From positions 1 through 40,086 of the forward strand of contig CAWWAC010000015.1 in assembly GCA_963934855.1 (NCBI GenBank): a DNA stretch of 40,086 nt, given 5' to 3'. Each line of letters starts with the position of its first letter. Position 1 is the first letter of the stretch. Under the pieces are notes generated by a model that saw only the letters and a list, made by a program, of their open reading frames with translations, was not told where the DNA came from and did no database searches. The position numbers were made by a program, and so were the translations under genes. This DNA is from MAG-120531 sp963934855. Lineage in GTDB: Bacteria; Bacteroidota; Bacteroidia; Flavobacteriales; Flavobacteriaceae. Below are positions 25,965 through 34,064 of this stretch, one piece after another.

Positions 25965-26786
25965 ATGGAAAGCCATTTAAACCCTATAAACAAACCACTC
26001 AAAACACTGGGAATTCTAGGTTGTGGTTGGCTGGGAATATCTGCCGCTGAACTCTTTATAAAAAACGGATGGTCAGTAAAAGGAAGTGTAAGAGATCCCT
26101 TAAATATAAAAAAATTAAAGTCTAAGGGTATTATCCCATTTGTATACAATCTAGGAGACAAAGGGACTCTTATTTCCTCTTTTTCTATAGGCTTAGACCT
26201 TCTTATAATTTCTATCCCTCCAGCAATTAGAAATGACCCTGCCACAAATTATTTAAATACCTTACTCATTTTATCTGAGCAATTAAACCAATACCTACCT
26301 CTGAACTGCCGCATTCTTTTTGTCTCAACTTCCGGAGTATATCCAGCTAAGGGAGGCCCTTTTAGTGAAAAGAGCGAATGGAACCCAGACACCGAGAAAT
26401 CATTGGCTTTGCTAAGCGCAGAAAGAATAATAAAAAAGCTACCTCAAGAAACTTCAGTTATTAGATTTGCTGGACTTATTGGACCAGACAGACATCCTGT
26501 GAGATCGCTATCTGGAAAGTCTGAAATAAATGGTGGTAATTTAGCTGCAAATCTCATAGAAAAACAAGACGCTGTTAGACTTCTTTGGCATTTGAAAACC
26601 GCAGTAAAGCTTCCAGAGATTATAAATGGGGTATATCCTCAAAAAATTAAAAAAGCCACTTATTACTATCAAAAAGCTAAGGCATTAGGTATTCCTGCAC
26701 CTCTTTTTCTAGATTCAGAGCTGCCTATAGACAGGCTCATTACGTCTGAGGTATCAATTGGGTTTTCATATGAATTAACTGTCTAA
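25965..26786 (+). CDS. NAD(P)-binding SDR/epimerase-like protein (YeeZ type)
   Basis: A 273-aa Rossmann-fold protein with dinucleotide loop GILGCGWLG near residues 17-25. It has FVSTSGVYP where extended SDRs carry the catalytic Ser. The usual YxxxK is not evident; the region after EKSEWNPD contains only ALLSAERII. This fits the atypical SDR group related to E. coli YeeZ, whose substrate is unknown. It stands alone, with a 175-base upstream gap holding no exact promoter box. Confidence 0.8.
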   Translation: MESHLNPINKPLKTLGILGCGWLGISAAELFIKNGWSVKGSVRDPLNIKKLKSKGIIPFVYNLGDKGTLISSFSIGLDLLIISIPPAIRNDPATNYLNTLLILSEQLNQYLPLNCRILFVSTSGVYPAKGGPFSEKSEWNPDTEKSLALLSAERIIKKLPQETSVIRFAGLIGPDRHPVRSLSGKSEINGGNLAANLIEKQDAVRLLWHLKTAVKLPEIINGVYPQKIKKATYYYQKAKALGIPAPLFLDSELPIDRLITSEVSIGFSYELTV

Positions 26787-26884
26787 TCTAGATAAGCCTT
26801 TGGGTTTATTTTAACGTAAAAGAGAAAAAAAATAGTTAGTTTTAATTGTTTAAATTTATTCTATTAAAATATTTTAATTACAAC

Positions 26885-27583
26885 ATGAAAAAACTACTCT
26901 TAGCAGCTTTATTATTCTCTGCATTAGGATTAAAAGCGCAGCAATCCTCTGATTTACAAAAACACTATGAGGCTTTTTATAAGCAAATGAGAGTACAGGC
27001 AGACGTAAATGGGGTGGTTCAGGCCCTTACTCATTTAAACGTTTTAGAACCCACTATTGCTAGAAGAGATACTTTGGCTTACGTTTACAGCAGTAACAAT
27101 CAGTATATCCAGGCCCTTAATCTTTTAGGAATAGAAAAACTAGATACAGATTCTGACTTGGCCGTTCAAGTAAAGGCAATATCTCTTAAAGCACTAGAGC
27201 AACCCAAAAGAGCTTTAGAGCATTTTGAGATATTAGCAAAAAGAAATCCAACTGCTTATTTGTTTTATGAAGTATCTGATCTTAAAATTGTAACAGGTGA
27301 CAATGCAGGAGCAATCGTTTCTATTAAAGCTGGGCAGGCCCTCACTAAAGCAGATATGAAATACGCTTTTTATGAGCGCCAACAGCCTTATGAAGTGAGT
27401 TTAAAATCTGCCTTCTTTCACCTAGAAGCTTTGGTTATTTACAATACAGATAAAGAGAAAATTAAAGAAGCTATAGCGCTTATTGACCGGGCTTTGGTCT
27501 TATCTCCAAACTTTAACTTAGCCAGTATGAGTAGGCAAGCTTTAGAAAGTAGAGTCAAAGCAGAGGAGGCTCCAAAGGAATAA
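26885..27583 (+). CDS. Periplasmic TPR-like protein
   Basis: I start at the ATG at 26885, which gives a textbook signal peptide (MKKLLLAALLFSALGLKAQ, cleavage after AQ) and 232 aa in total; an in-frame ATG 39 bases upstream would bury it. The mature protein is helical with TPR-like repeats, for example RRDTLAYVYSSNNQYIQALNLL, QPKRALEHFEILAKRNP and IKEAIALIDRALVLSPN. TPRs suggest a scaffold or chaperone role in the periplasm. No catalytic motif is seen. It converges with the SnoaL-like gene. Confidence 0.78.
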   Translation: MKKLLLAALLFSALGLKAQQSSDLQKHYEAFYKQMRVQADVNGVVQALTHLNVLEPTIARRDTLAYVYSSNNQYIQALNLLGIEKLDTDSDLAVQVKAISLKALEQPKRALEHFEILAKRNPTAYLFYEVSDLKIVTGDNAGAIVSIKAGQALTKADMKYAFYERQQPYEVSLKSAFFHLEALVIYNTDKEKIKEAIALIDRALVLSPNFNLASMSRQALESRVKAEEAPKE

Positions 27584-27622
27584 TCTTATTAAGAAGTCTT
27601 TTATAGATTTATAAAAACCTTT

Positions 27623-28129
27623 TTACTTTAAATTTAGACCTTTAAGGCCCTTTATTGAAATACTGTCCTGAACTTTTTTCATTTCTAAAAGGGAAGAAAC
27701 TTTGTCATTAGGAACCGCTATGGAGAGCACATAATGAGCAATTTTCCATTCATTTCCTTCTAATTCTAAAACACCAGATCCCCTACATATTCCCATCTGA
27801 GTCTCTAACAATTCATCAAACCAAACTAGAGTGCCATTTGTGTATAAATGGCGATCTAAAGAGGTAAAAGACCAAGCCTTACCCGCATTAAAATAGGGTT
27901 TTGAAAAATCTCTAAAGGCCTTGTTTTCCCAGTGCTCAGAAGCATCTGTTCCTACAAAAACACCTCTTGGGGTCATGAGTGAAAAATAAGTGTCGAAATC
28001 TGCCTCAAAAGCAGCTTTATGCCAAGCGTCTATTGTGTTAGCAGCCATTTGTAATGTTGTATTTTGAGCAGCTAGTGGCAGACTAAAAACAAAAATAATA
28101 CAAATAAAAAAGGACTTTTTAATAATCAT
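27623..28129 (-). CDS. Secreted SnoaL/NTF2-like protein
   Basis: A 168-aa protein starting at ATG 28129 (MIIKKSFFICIIFVFSLPLAAQ), a signal peptide ending in AAQ; an in-frame TTG two codons upstream is less likely. The mature part matches an NTF2-like cone fold: AANTIDAWHKAAFEADFDTYFSLMTPRGVFVGTDASEHW and the closing LELEGNEWKIAHYVLSIAVPND. NTF2-like proteins may be enzymes or ligand binders; no specific active site can be named. It overlaps the preceding lipoprotein gene by 11 bases, so they form an operon. Confidence 0.82.
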   Translation of the reverse strand: MIIKKSFFICIIFVFSLPLAAQNTTLQMAANTIDAWHKAAFEADFDTYFSLMTPRGVFVGTDASEHWENKAFRDFSKPYFNAGKAWSFTSLDRHLYTNGTLVWFDELLETQMGICRGSGVLELEGNEWKIAHYVLSIAVPNDKVSSLLEMKKVQDSISIKGLKGLNLK

Positions 28130-28613
28130 CTTCAAAGGTGTTTAAATTTAACTTTGGTGCCGTGAGCAAATTTATTTGGTCTCTAAGTGCATTGAAAGAT
28201 TGGACCAGTTCTTGGGTAGCCAGTTTTGGATCTTGACTCAGCAAAATTTCTGCACGTGTCTTTAATAAAAAGGTGGTTAAAACTCTTTGCCTGCTCTTTA
28301 TTTCTGGAAAATTTAATGCCTCTGGGTATACTTCATTGAGTATGATTTGGTTTTTCTCTATTAATTCCTGCACCAACATTTTTAAATCTGGGACAGAAAC
28401 CACTAAAGGGAGCGCTTTCATTCTTTCTTCAAAAGCTTTAAAATTAGGCCAAGCCAATAAAACGCTGTCTGCAGAAGCCGTTAAAGGTATAAAAGAAGGT
28501 AGATCTGTATAATTCACAATACTTACAGCCGATTTATTGACTGTGTCAATTTCTTGTTTTTTACCACAAGCGAAAAATAGCAGAAGACTACTTAAAAACA
28601 ATAAATTTTTCAT
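28119..28613 (-). CDS. Lipoprotein of unknown function
   Basis: A 164-aa protein from ATG 28613 (MKNLLFLSSLLLFFAC), with the lipobox Cys at residue 16 followed by GKK. The mature part is mostly helical, with a central segment KMLVQELIEKNQIILNEVYPEALNFPEIKSR and an amphipathic C-terminal helix, but no family I recognise. An in-frame GTG 15 bases upstream would put residues before the signal and is rejected. It is translated just ahead of the SnoaL-like secreted protein and probably works with it. Confidence 0.75.
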   Translation of the reverse strand: MKNLLFLSSLLLFFACGKKQEIDTVNKSAVSIVNYTDLPSFIPLTASADSVLLAWPNFKAFEERMKALPLVVSVPDLKMLVQELIEKNQIILNEVYPEALNFPEIKSRQRVLTTFLLKTRAEILLSQDPKLATQELVQSFNALRDQINLLTAPKLNLNTFEDDY

Positions 28614-28643
28614 ACTTGAAAGATACACATTTTAATAAAAGGG

Positions 28644-28651
28644 TATCTTTA
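28644..28651 (+). promoter_or_regulatory. Possible -7 box for threonine dehydrogenase
   Basis: TATCTTTA differs from TAnnTTTG only at the last base and lies 24 bases before the preferred ATG. A TTG occurs 25 bases upstream, slightly farther than usual. Confidence 0.3.
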
Positions 28652-28675
28652 CTGCACAAAAAAAAAGGAAAGCTC

Positions 28676-29617
28676 ATGCATAGTAAGATACTTATTTTAG
28701 GGGCCTGCGGGCAAATAGGCACTGAACTTACTATGGCGCTCCGTGCTGAGTATGGAGCTGATCAGGTGGTGGCTAGTGACATACGCCCAGGTGATGAATC
28801 TCTTATGTCTTCGGGTCCTTTTGAAATTTTAGACGCCACAGATTACAATGCACTAGAAGACGTTGTTTTACATTATGAAATAGAAACCGTATACCTCATG
28901 GCAGCTATGCTGAGTGCTACATCGGAAAAATTTCCAATGAAAGCTTGGTCGCTCAATATGAACACTCTTTTTCATGTTTTAAATCTAGCCAAGGACAGGA
29001 AAATTTCTAGAATATTTTGGCCCTCTAGTATTGCAGTATTTGGCCCTCACACACCCAAAGAAAACACCCCACAGCAATGTATAATGGAGCCTAGTACCGT
29101 CTACGGAATGAGTAAATTAGCCGGAGAAGGCTGGTGCCAATACTACCAAAAACAATACGGTGTAGACGTGCGTTCGCTCCGTTACCCAGGCCTTATTAGT
29201 TGGAAAACACTTCCTGGAGGAGGCACTACTGATTACGCTGTAGATATTTTTCACAAAGCCCTAGAAAAAGGAATATTTGAGAGCTTTTTAGCAAAAGATA
29301 CTATGCTGCCCATGATGTATATGGATGACGCTATTAGAGCTACTATAGAAATCATGCAGCATGAGTCTACGGCTTTAAAAAAAGGAATGGCCTACAACTT
29401 AAGTGCTATGAGCTTTACCCCTGCAACTTTAACGAAAAGTATTCAAAAACAGCTTCCAGATTTTAGCATTTCATATTCGCCAGACTTTAGACAAGCTATT
29501 GCAGATAGCTGGCCCAACAGCATCTCTGACACAATGGCTAGAACTGACTGGAATTGGTCTCCCGCTTTTAATCTAGATAGAATGGTATTAGAAATGCTCA
29601 CTCAATTAAAGAAATAA
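28676..29617 (+). CDS. L-threonine 3-dehydrogenase, SDR/epimerase type
   Basis: A 313-aa extended SDR starting MHSKILILGACGQIGTEL (NAD loop GACGQIG). It has a catalytic YGMSKLAGE (YxxxK) and the segment SLRYPGLISWKTLPGGGTTDYAVDIF, which is characteristic of the UDP-galactose-epimerase-like threonine dehydrogenases first described in Flavobacterium. It oxidises L-threonine to 2-amino-3-ketobutyrate with NAD+, for degradation to glycine and acetyl-CoA. An in-frame ATG at 28616 would add 20 basic residues and overlap the likely promoter. tdh is used for the unrelated zinc enzyme too, so I leave the symbol out. Confidence 0.9.
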   Translation: MHSKILILGACGQIGTELTMALRAEYGADQVVASDIRPGDESLMSSGPFEILDATDYNALEDVVLHYEIETVYLMAAMLSATSEKFPMKAWSLNMNTLFHVLNLAKDRKISRIFWPSSIAVFGPHTPKENTPQQCIMEPSTVYGMSKLAGEGWCQYYQKQYGVDVRSLRYPGLISWKTLPGGGTTDYAVDIFHKALEKGIFESFLAKDTMLPMMYMDDAIRATIEIMQHESTALKKGMAYNLSAMSFTPATLTKSIQKQLPDFSISYSPDFRQAIADSWPNSISDTMARTDWNWSPAFNLDRMVLEMLTQLKK

Positions 29618-29638
29618 AAAAGACGTCTCTTTTTTTTA
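29616..29638. terminator. Weak bidirectional terminator
   Basis: AAAAAAGACGTCTCTTTTTTTT lies between the convergent threonine dehydrogenase and RimB-RimK genes. The A and T runs give a U-tract in each direction, but the core stem around AGACGTCT has few GC pairs and hardly any loop. Confidence 0.4.
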
Positions 29639-29651
29639 GCCTGTCATAAAC

Positions 29652-31034
29652 CTAAATAGGATAGGCAGATTTAAATTTAAGCTTCCTCTCAATGGCCGCA
29701 ATTAAGGTATTGGCTATGTCCTTTCCTGTAGCATTTTCAATGCCCTCCAAACCCGGCGATGAATTAACCTCTAAAAGTAAGGGACCTTTATTTGAACGAA
29801 TAATGTCTACCCCTGCCACCGCTAGGTTTAACACCTTAGTGGCCTTTAGTGCTAGTTTGCGTTCCTCTGCTGTAATTTTAACAATAGAAGCCTTTCCTCC
29901 TTGATGAATATTGGCCCTAAACTCTCCTTTCTCTGCCTGTCTTTGAATAGAAGCTACTACTTTTCCATCAACCACAAAACAACGAATGTCTTGACCATTG
30001 GCTTCTTTAATAAATTCTTGAACCAAAATATTGGTCTGAACACTCTTAAAAGCGTTAATAACACTTTCTGCAGCCTTATTGGTTTCTGCCAACACCACTC
30101 CTTTTCCTTGGGTACTTTCCAAAAGTTTAATAATTAGAGGAGCTCCATTCACCATGCGTATAAGATCTTTGGTGTCTAAAGGAGATTTAGCAAAACCTGT
30201 GATAGGTATGTGAATGTCGAATTTAGCAAACAACTGAGAGGCAAATAATTTATCTCTAGACTGCGTAATAGCCTCTGCACTGTTTAGACAAAATACCCCC
30301 AAGTTGTCAAACTGTCTAATGAGGGCGCAACCATAAAAGGTAACGGCTGGCTTAATACGAGGTATGATTGCGTCAAATTCATTTAAAATATTCCCCCCTC
30401 TGTATCTAATTTCAGGAGAATTAGCATCTAATTTCATATAGGAGTGTTCCACGTTCAAAAATACCATTTCATGACCCCTAGCCTCACCAGCTTCCATAAT
30501 CCTTTTATTAGAATACAAATTTGGGTTACTGGCCAATAGGGCAATTTTAAGACCAGATTTATCTTTTAAGTAACTAGAATATTTTTCAGATACGGATGCT
30601 TCTGAAAACTCATTTAACTCAAAAGAAGTAGCTGGGTTTACCACATAGCGGTTGTTGAGTGCCTCTCTTCCCAAGAGCATTCTAAATTCCATGGTATCTC
30701 TATTAGCCAAGGTTAACTCAATGTCAAAAGTGTCTTCTCCAATGGTTACAGGAGTCTTAATAACAAAGCGCTCTTCAGAAATTCCTGAAGAGCTCTTTAC
30801 AATTCTTCTGTCTACTAACTTGGCTTCACATTCAATATTAATGCTGCGGTTGTCTTGTAGTGGGTTTACCTCAAATGTCACAAACTCCTGTCCCCCTCGG
30901 CCAATTACCTTTGCATTGGTAGCCTGAATAGAAGAGGTTTTAGCTCCAGAATCTACCCTGGCCTTAATGGCAGGAATGCCTAGGTTCACAAAAACACACC
31001 ACTCTTCACAACCGATAACTTTTAAATCTAGCAT
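29652..31034 (-). CDS. RimB-RimK fusion: retropepsin-like domain plus ATP-grasp glutamate ligase
   Basis: A 460-aa fusion. Residues 1 to about 150 match the COG4067 family (RimB, formerly called zinc protease), with the aspartic-protease-like motif DSGAKTSS at 28-35 and LLGREAL later. Residues about 165-460 are a RimK-type ATP-grasp ligase, with PLIIKLLESTQGKGVVL, VDGKVVASIQRQ, EGEF-like KGEFRANIHQGG, and metal-binding LLLEVNSSPGLEGIE. RimK adds glutamates to the C-terminus of ribosomal protein S6; RimB is described as its antagonist or modulator in Pseudomonas. Here both sit in one chain at the end of the spe operon, 30 bases after the RMD1 gene. Confidence 0.9.
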   Translation of the reverse strand: MLDLKVIGCEEWCVFVNLGIPAIKARVDSGAKTSSIQATNAKVIGRGGQEFVTFEVNPLQDNRSINIECEAKLVDRRIVKSSSGISEERFVIKTPVTIGEDTFDIELTLANRDTMEFRMLLGREALNNRYVVNPATSFELNEFSEASVSEKYSSYLKDKSGLKIALLASNPNLYSNKRIMEAGEARGHEMVFLNVEHSYMKLDANSPEIRYRGGNILNEFDAIIPRIKPAVTFYGCALIRQFDNLGVFCLNSAEAITQSRDKLFASQLFAKFDIHIPITGFAKSPLDTKDLIRMVNGAPLIIKLLESTQGKGVVLAETNKAAESVINAFKSVQTNILVQEFIKEANGQDIRCFVVDGKVVASIQRQAEKGEFRANIHQGGKASIVKITAEERKLALKATKVLNLAVAGVDIIRSNKGPLLLEVNSSPGLEGIENATGKDIANTLIAAIERKLKFKSAYPI

Positions 31035-31064
31035 GCTCTATTTTTTTACCCTCCCAGGCCTTTA

Positions 31065-31850
31065 TTAAAATAATTTCAAAATTCTAATTACAAATAAATC
31101 AAGAACCTCTACCAAAATAAGTATAATAATAATCCATTCCAAACGACTGCTTTCACGGTGCTCCATAATGTCTTTAAAGAGCTCTAAATCTTCTTTAATA
31201 ATGGCTGTGCGCTCGTTAATATATCTATAGCGGTCTTTAATGTCAAAGGTCTGCTTTAAGGCAATATTTAGTTTGTTTAAAGATTCGTTTTCCCAAGTAA
31301 TATCTGGAGAATCAAAGATATAAAGGTTTTCAGAAATTTGATTTTTTATATTTAAAACCTTGCCAATAAACTTCTTTAACTTCACTCCAGAAATATTGAG
31401 TTTCCCCTTTAACTCAAGTGTTTTAGTATAGCCATTGGTCTCTTCTAGCAACTGGTCAGTAATGTCTAAATACCTATCTAATGCCACCGATTGAGAGGTA
31501 TTTAGCATGACCAATCTAATGGCTTCAGGTTCAAAATTTTGCAGCACCACCTTGTCAAAAGATACCTGCTGAGCACCTGGCTCAATAAAAACTCTCATAG
31601 TTTCACTGAGTTCCTGCTCTTGCCAAGCATAAGCAGTAGGATTGAGCTGCTTCACTAGCTCGTTAATTTCTTGAGCGCTGTGATTAAAAAAAGAAACCAC
31701 CCCATATTGAAATACATATACAAATTTTTCTACTCCGTTGGAAAGGAAAAGCTCGTCAGAATCTGAAAATAATATAGGCAGTGCTAACTTTAGTTTGCAC
31801 TGCCTAATATTAAAACTGTTGGCCAATTGTAGGGCTATAACGCTATACAT
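31065..31850 (-). CDS. RMD1/Sif2 family (DUF155) membrane protein
   Basis: A 261-aa protein related to yeast Rmd1 and human RMND1. The soluble body shows the DUF155 segments FLSNGVEKFVYVFQYGVVSFF, MRVFIEPG and IFDSPDITWENESLNKL. A coiled-coil stretch (about 195-230) precedes the hallmark C-terminus HRESSRLEWIIIILILVEVL, a single membrane helix. RMND1 supports mitochondrial translation; the bacterial role is unknown. It lies 6 bases from the acidic protein gene and upstream of RimB-RimK, all on one transcript. Confidence 0.88.
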   Translation of the reverse strand: MYSVIALQLANSFNIRQCKLKLALPILFSDSDELFLSNGVEKFVYVFQYGVVSFFNHSAQEINELVKQLNPTAYAWQEQELSETMRVFIEPGAQQVSFDKVVLQNFEPEAIRLVMLNTSQSVALDRYLDITDQLLEETNGYTKTLELKGKLNISGVKLKKFIGKVLNIKNQISENLYIFDSPDITWENESLNKLNIALKQTFDIKDRYRYINERTAIIKEDLELFKDIMEHRESSRLEWIIIILILVEVLDLFVIRILKLF

Positions 31851-31856
31851 GGCTTG

Positions 31857-32159
31857 TTATTCTGTCTCTTCTTCTAGTTCAATATCTGGTATGGCATCTG
31901 GATCATCGTCATCAAAATCTTCATAGTCTTCTTCATCGTAATTGGCCATAGTTTTTTCTAGCTTAGCACTTATTTTAACCAAATACTTAGTTTCTTTTGT
32001 TGAAACCTCTACGGCCTCTATAGTTTCTCCAGAGGCATTTTTAAAACTAATGACATTAAGGTCATCATAACCTTCAGGATATCGCTCTACCAAAAGTTTT
32101 AATACTTCTGGTGTGAGTTTTTTAAAATCTACAATAACACGTTTCAATGGCTGTTGCAT
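31857..32159 (-). CDS. Acidic small protein, function unknown
   Basis: A 100-aa cytoplasmic protein. The first 68 residues look like a small alpha/beta domain (LKRVIVDFKKLTPEVLKLL, DDLNVISFKNASGETIEAVEV, TKYLVKIS). The last 30 are an acidic disordered tail dominated by Asp and Glu, with several Tyr. I do not recognise the family, although similar proteins occur at this place in related genomes as far as I recall. It is 2 bases from the speY-like gene and 6 from the RMD1 gene. Acidic tails can bind basic partners such as ribosomal proteins or polyamines (speculation). Confidence 0.75.
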   Translation of the reverse strand: MQQPLKRVIVDFKKLTPEVLKLLVERYPEGYDDLNVISFKNASGETIEAVEVSTKETKYLVKISAKLEKTMANYDEEDYEDFDDDDPDAIPDIELEEETE

Positions 32160-32161
32160 AA

Positions 32162-33133
32162 TTACATTTCTAAAAGGTAAGCAAAAATTAGAGGTGCTAC
32201 TATGGTAGCATCACTTTCTATAATAAACTTTGGAGTGTCAATATTTAATTTACCCCAGGTAATCTTTTCATTGGGTACCGCACCAGAGTATGACCCATAG
32301 CTGGTTGTAGAATCACTTATTTGGCAAAAATAGCTCCAAAAAGGGGTGTCTGTACGCTCCATATCTTGGTATAGCATAGGCACTACACAGATAGGAAAAT
32401 CACCTGCAATACCTCCTCCTATTTGAAAAAAGCCAATTCCATTTTTAGAATTGTCTGTGTACCAATCTGCTAAAAATGTCATGTACTCAATACCAGACTT
32501 CATAGTACTCGCTTTTAACTCGCCTTTGAGCACATAAGAAGCAAAAATATTACCCATTGTGCTGTCTTCCCATCCTGGACAAACAATAGGAAGGTTTTTT
32601 TCAGCTGCAGCATACATCCAAGAATCCTTTAAATCAATTTCATAATGTGCTTCTAAAACACCAGACAAAAGCATTTTATACATAAATTCATGAGGAAAAT
32701 ATCTCTCCCCAGCAATTTCTGCGTCTTTCCAAATCTTGTGAATATGCTTTTGTAAACGTCTAAATGCCTCATGTTCTGGAATACAGGTATCTGTAACTCT
32801 ATTAAGGCCTTTTTCTAATAAATCCCACTCATCTTGCGGCGTAAGGTCTCTGTAATTAGGGAGTCGCTTATAATGAGAGTGAGCCACTAAGTTCATGATA
32901 TCTTCCTCTAGATTGGCTCCTGTACAAGAAACAATTTGCACCTTATCTTTTCTTATGATCTCTGCAAAAATCTTTCCAATTTCTGCAGTACTCATAGCTC
33001 CTGCTAAAGATACTAGCATTTTAGAGCCTCCCGCTAATTGAGCTTCATACCCTTTGGCAGCGTCTACCAATGCAGCTGCATTAAAGTGTAAATAATACTT
33101 TTCTATAAAATTTGAAATGGCACCCTTATTCAT
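32162..33133 (-). CDS. Deoxyhypusine synthase-like protein, probable homospermidine synthase
   Basis: A 323-aa NAD-dependent aminobutyl transferase. DHS features are present: SLAGAMSTAEIG, TGANLEEDI and, near the end, YGSYSGAVPNEKITWGK with Trp293 and Lys295 at the place of the DHS active-site lysine. The KHH motif that follows GGG in eukaryotic DHS is replaced by GGGIAGDF. Bacteria have no eIF5A, and the DHS homologue SpeY of Anabaena makes homospermidine from putrescine. Following speA and speB in one operon (8-base overlap with speB), the same role is likely here. A protein-modifying role is not excluded. Confidence 0.85.
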   Translation of the reverse strand: MNKGAISNFIEKYYLHFNAAALVDAAKGYEAQLAGGSKMLVSLAGAMSTAEIGKIFAEIIRKDKVQIVSCTGANLEEDIMNLVAHSHYKRLPNYRDLTPQDEWDLLEKGLNRVTDTCIPEHEAFRRLQKHIHKIWKDAEIAGERYFPHEFMYKMLLSGVLEAHYEIDLKDSWMYAAAEKNLPIVCPGWEDSTMGNIFASYVLKGELKASTMKSGIEYMTFLADWYTDNSKNGIGFFQIGGGIAGDFPICVVPMLYQDMERTDTPFWSYFCQISDSTTSYGSYSGAVPNEKITWGKLNIDTPKFIIESDATIVAPLIFAYLLEM

Positions 33134-34064
33134 CCTTATCTTGAAATTTTATGAGATTATTTTTTTGAGCTTTTTCTACGTCATAGGTGTTGTCATATGG
33201 ATCTGTAGCCGCTGCATTCATGAATTTATAACTTAACATTTTATAATACAACTTCGCTGCCAAAAATTCTGAAGATTTACTATGGGTATTAGGACAGAGC
33301 TCTACTATGTCAAAACCCACTACATTTTTCTCTTCAAAAACCTGTTTTAAAAAAGCCAGTGTTTCATACCACATCAGCCCACCTGGCTCAGGAGTTCCTG
33401 TAGCTGGCATAATAGAGGGATCAAGTGCGTCTAGATCTAAAGTAATAAAAACATTGTCTGTCATAAGCTCTAGTGCTTTATCTGTCCAATATTCATCCTG
33501 AACCATGTCATGGGCAAAAAATGTTTTCTCAGGGTCTAGAAAACTCCTTTCTATCTGGTCCATAGACCTTATCCCTACCTGAATAAGATTAGTAGTTTGG
33601 CTAGCCTCGTGAACAGCACAAGCGTGGTTACAAGAAGTTCCTTCATAAGAAGATCTCAGATCTGCATGGGCGTCTAAATGTAACACAGTTAAGTTTTCAA
33701 AGCTTTCATTAAAAGCCCTAATGGTTCCAATAGAAATAGAGTGTTCCCCACCAAATAAGGTTACAAACTTATTTTTCTTTATATAAGATTTGGTAGTGGC
33801 ATGAACCGCCTTCACCATAGCTTCTGGACTACTTTTTTCCAATATAGGGTCTGCTGTGTAAACCCCTTGTAGGTAAACCTCTGTAGCTGTTTCTATATCA
33901 TAGAGTTCCATGTTTTCGGATGCATTTAAAAAGGCTTCTGGCCCTTTGTCTGCTCCTTTACCCCAAGTACTTGTACCGTCATATGGCACTGGGATAAGAA
34001 CTATTTTTGCCGTTTCTAATTGGGCAAATTGATCTGGAATTCCTGCATAATTACTCTTGCTCAT
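33126..34064 (-). CDS. speB: Agmatinase (ureohydrolase)
   Basis: Hydrolyses agmatine to putrescine and urea. The 312-aa protein has the binuclear manganese motifs of the arginase family: GGEHSISIG (His108), LHLDAHADLR (Asp131, His133, Asp135) and ITLDLDALDPSIMPATGTPEPGGL. Arginase and formiminoglutamase share the fold, but the gene lies between arginine decarboxylase (14-base overlap) and the homospermidine synthase-like gene (8-base overlap), which favours agmatine as substrate. No urease genes are in the window. Confidence 0.93.
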   Translation of the reverse strand: MSKSNYAGIPDQFAQLETAKIVLIPVPYDGTSTWGKGADKGPEAFLNASENMELYDIETATEVYLQGVYTADPILEKSSPEAMVKAVHATTKSYIKKNKFVTLFGGEHSISIGTIRAFNESFENLTVLHLDAHADLRSSYEGTSCNHACAVHEASQTTNLIQVGIRSMDQIERSFLDPEKTFFAHDMVQDEYWTDKALELMTDNVFITLDLDALDPSIMPATGTPEPGGLMWYETLAFLKQVFEEKNVVGFDIVELCPNTHSKSSEFLAAKLYYKMLSYKFMNAAATDPYDNTYDVEKAQKNNLIKFQDKDE

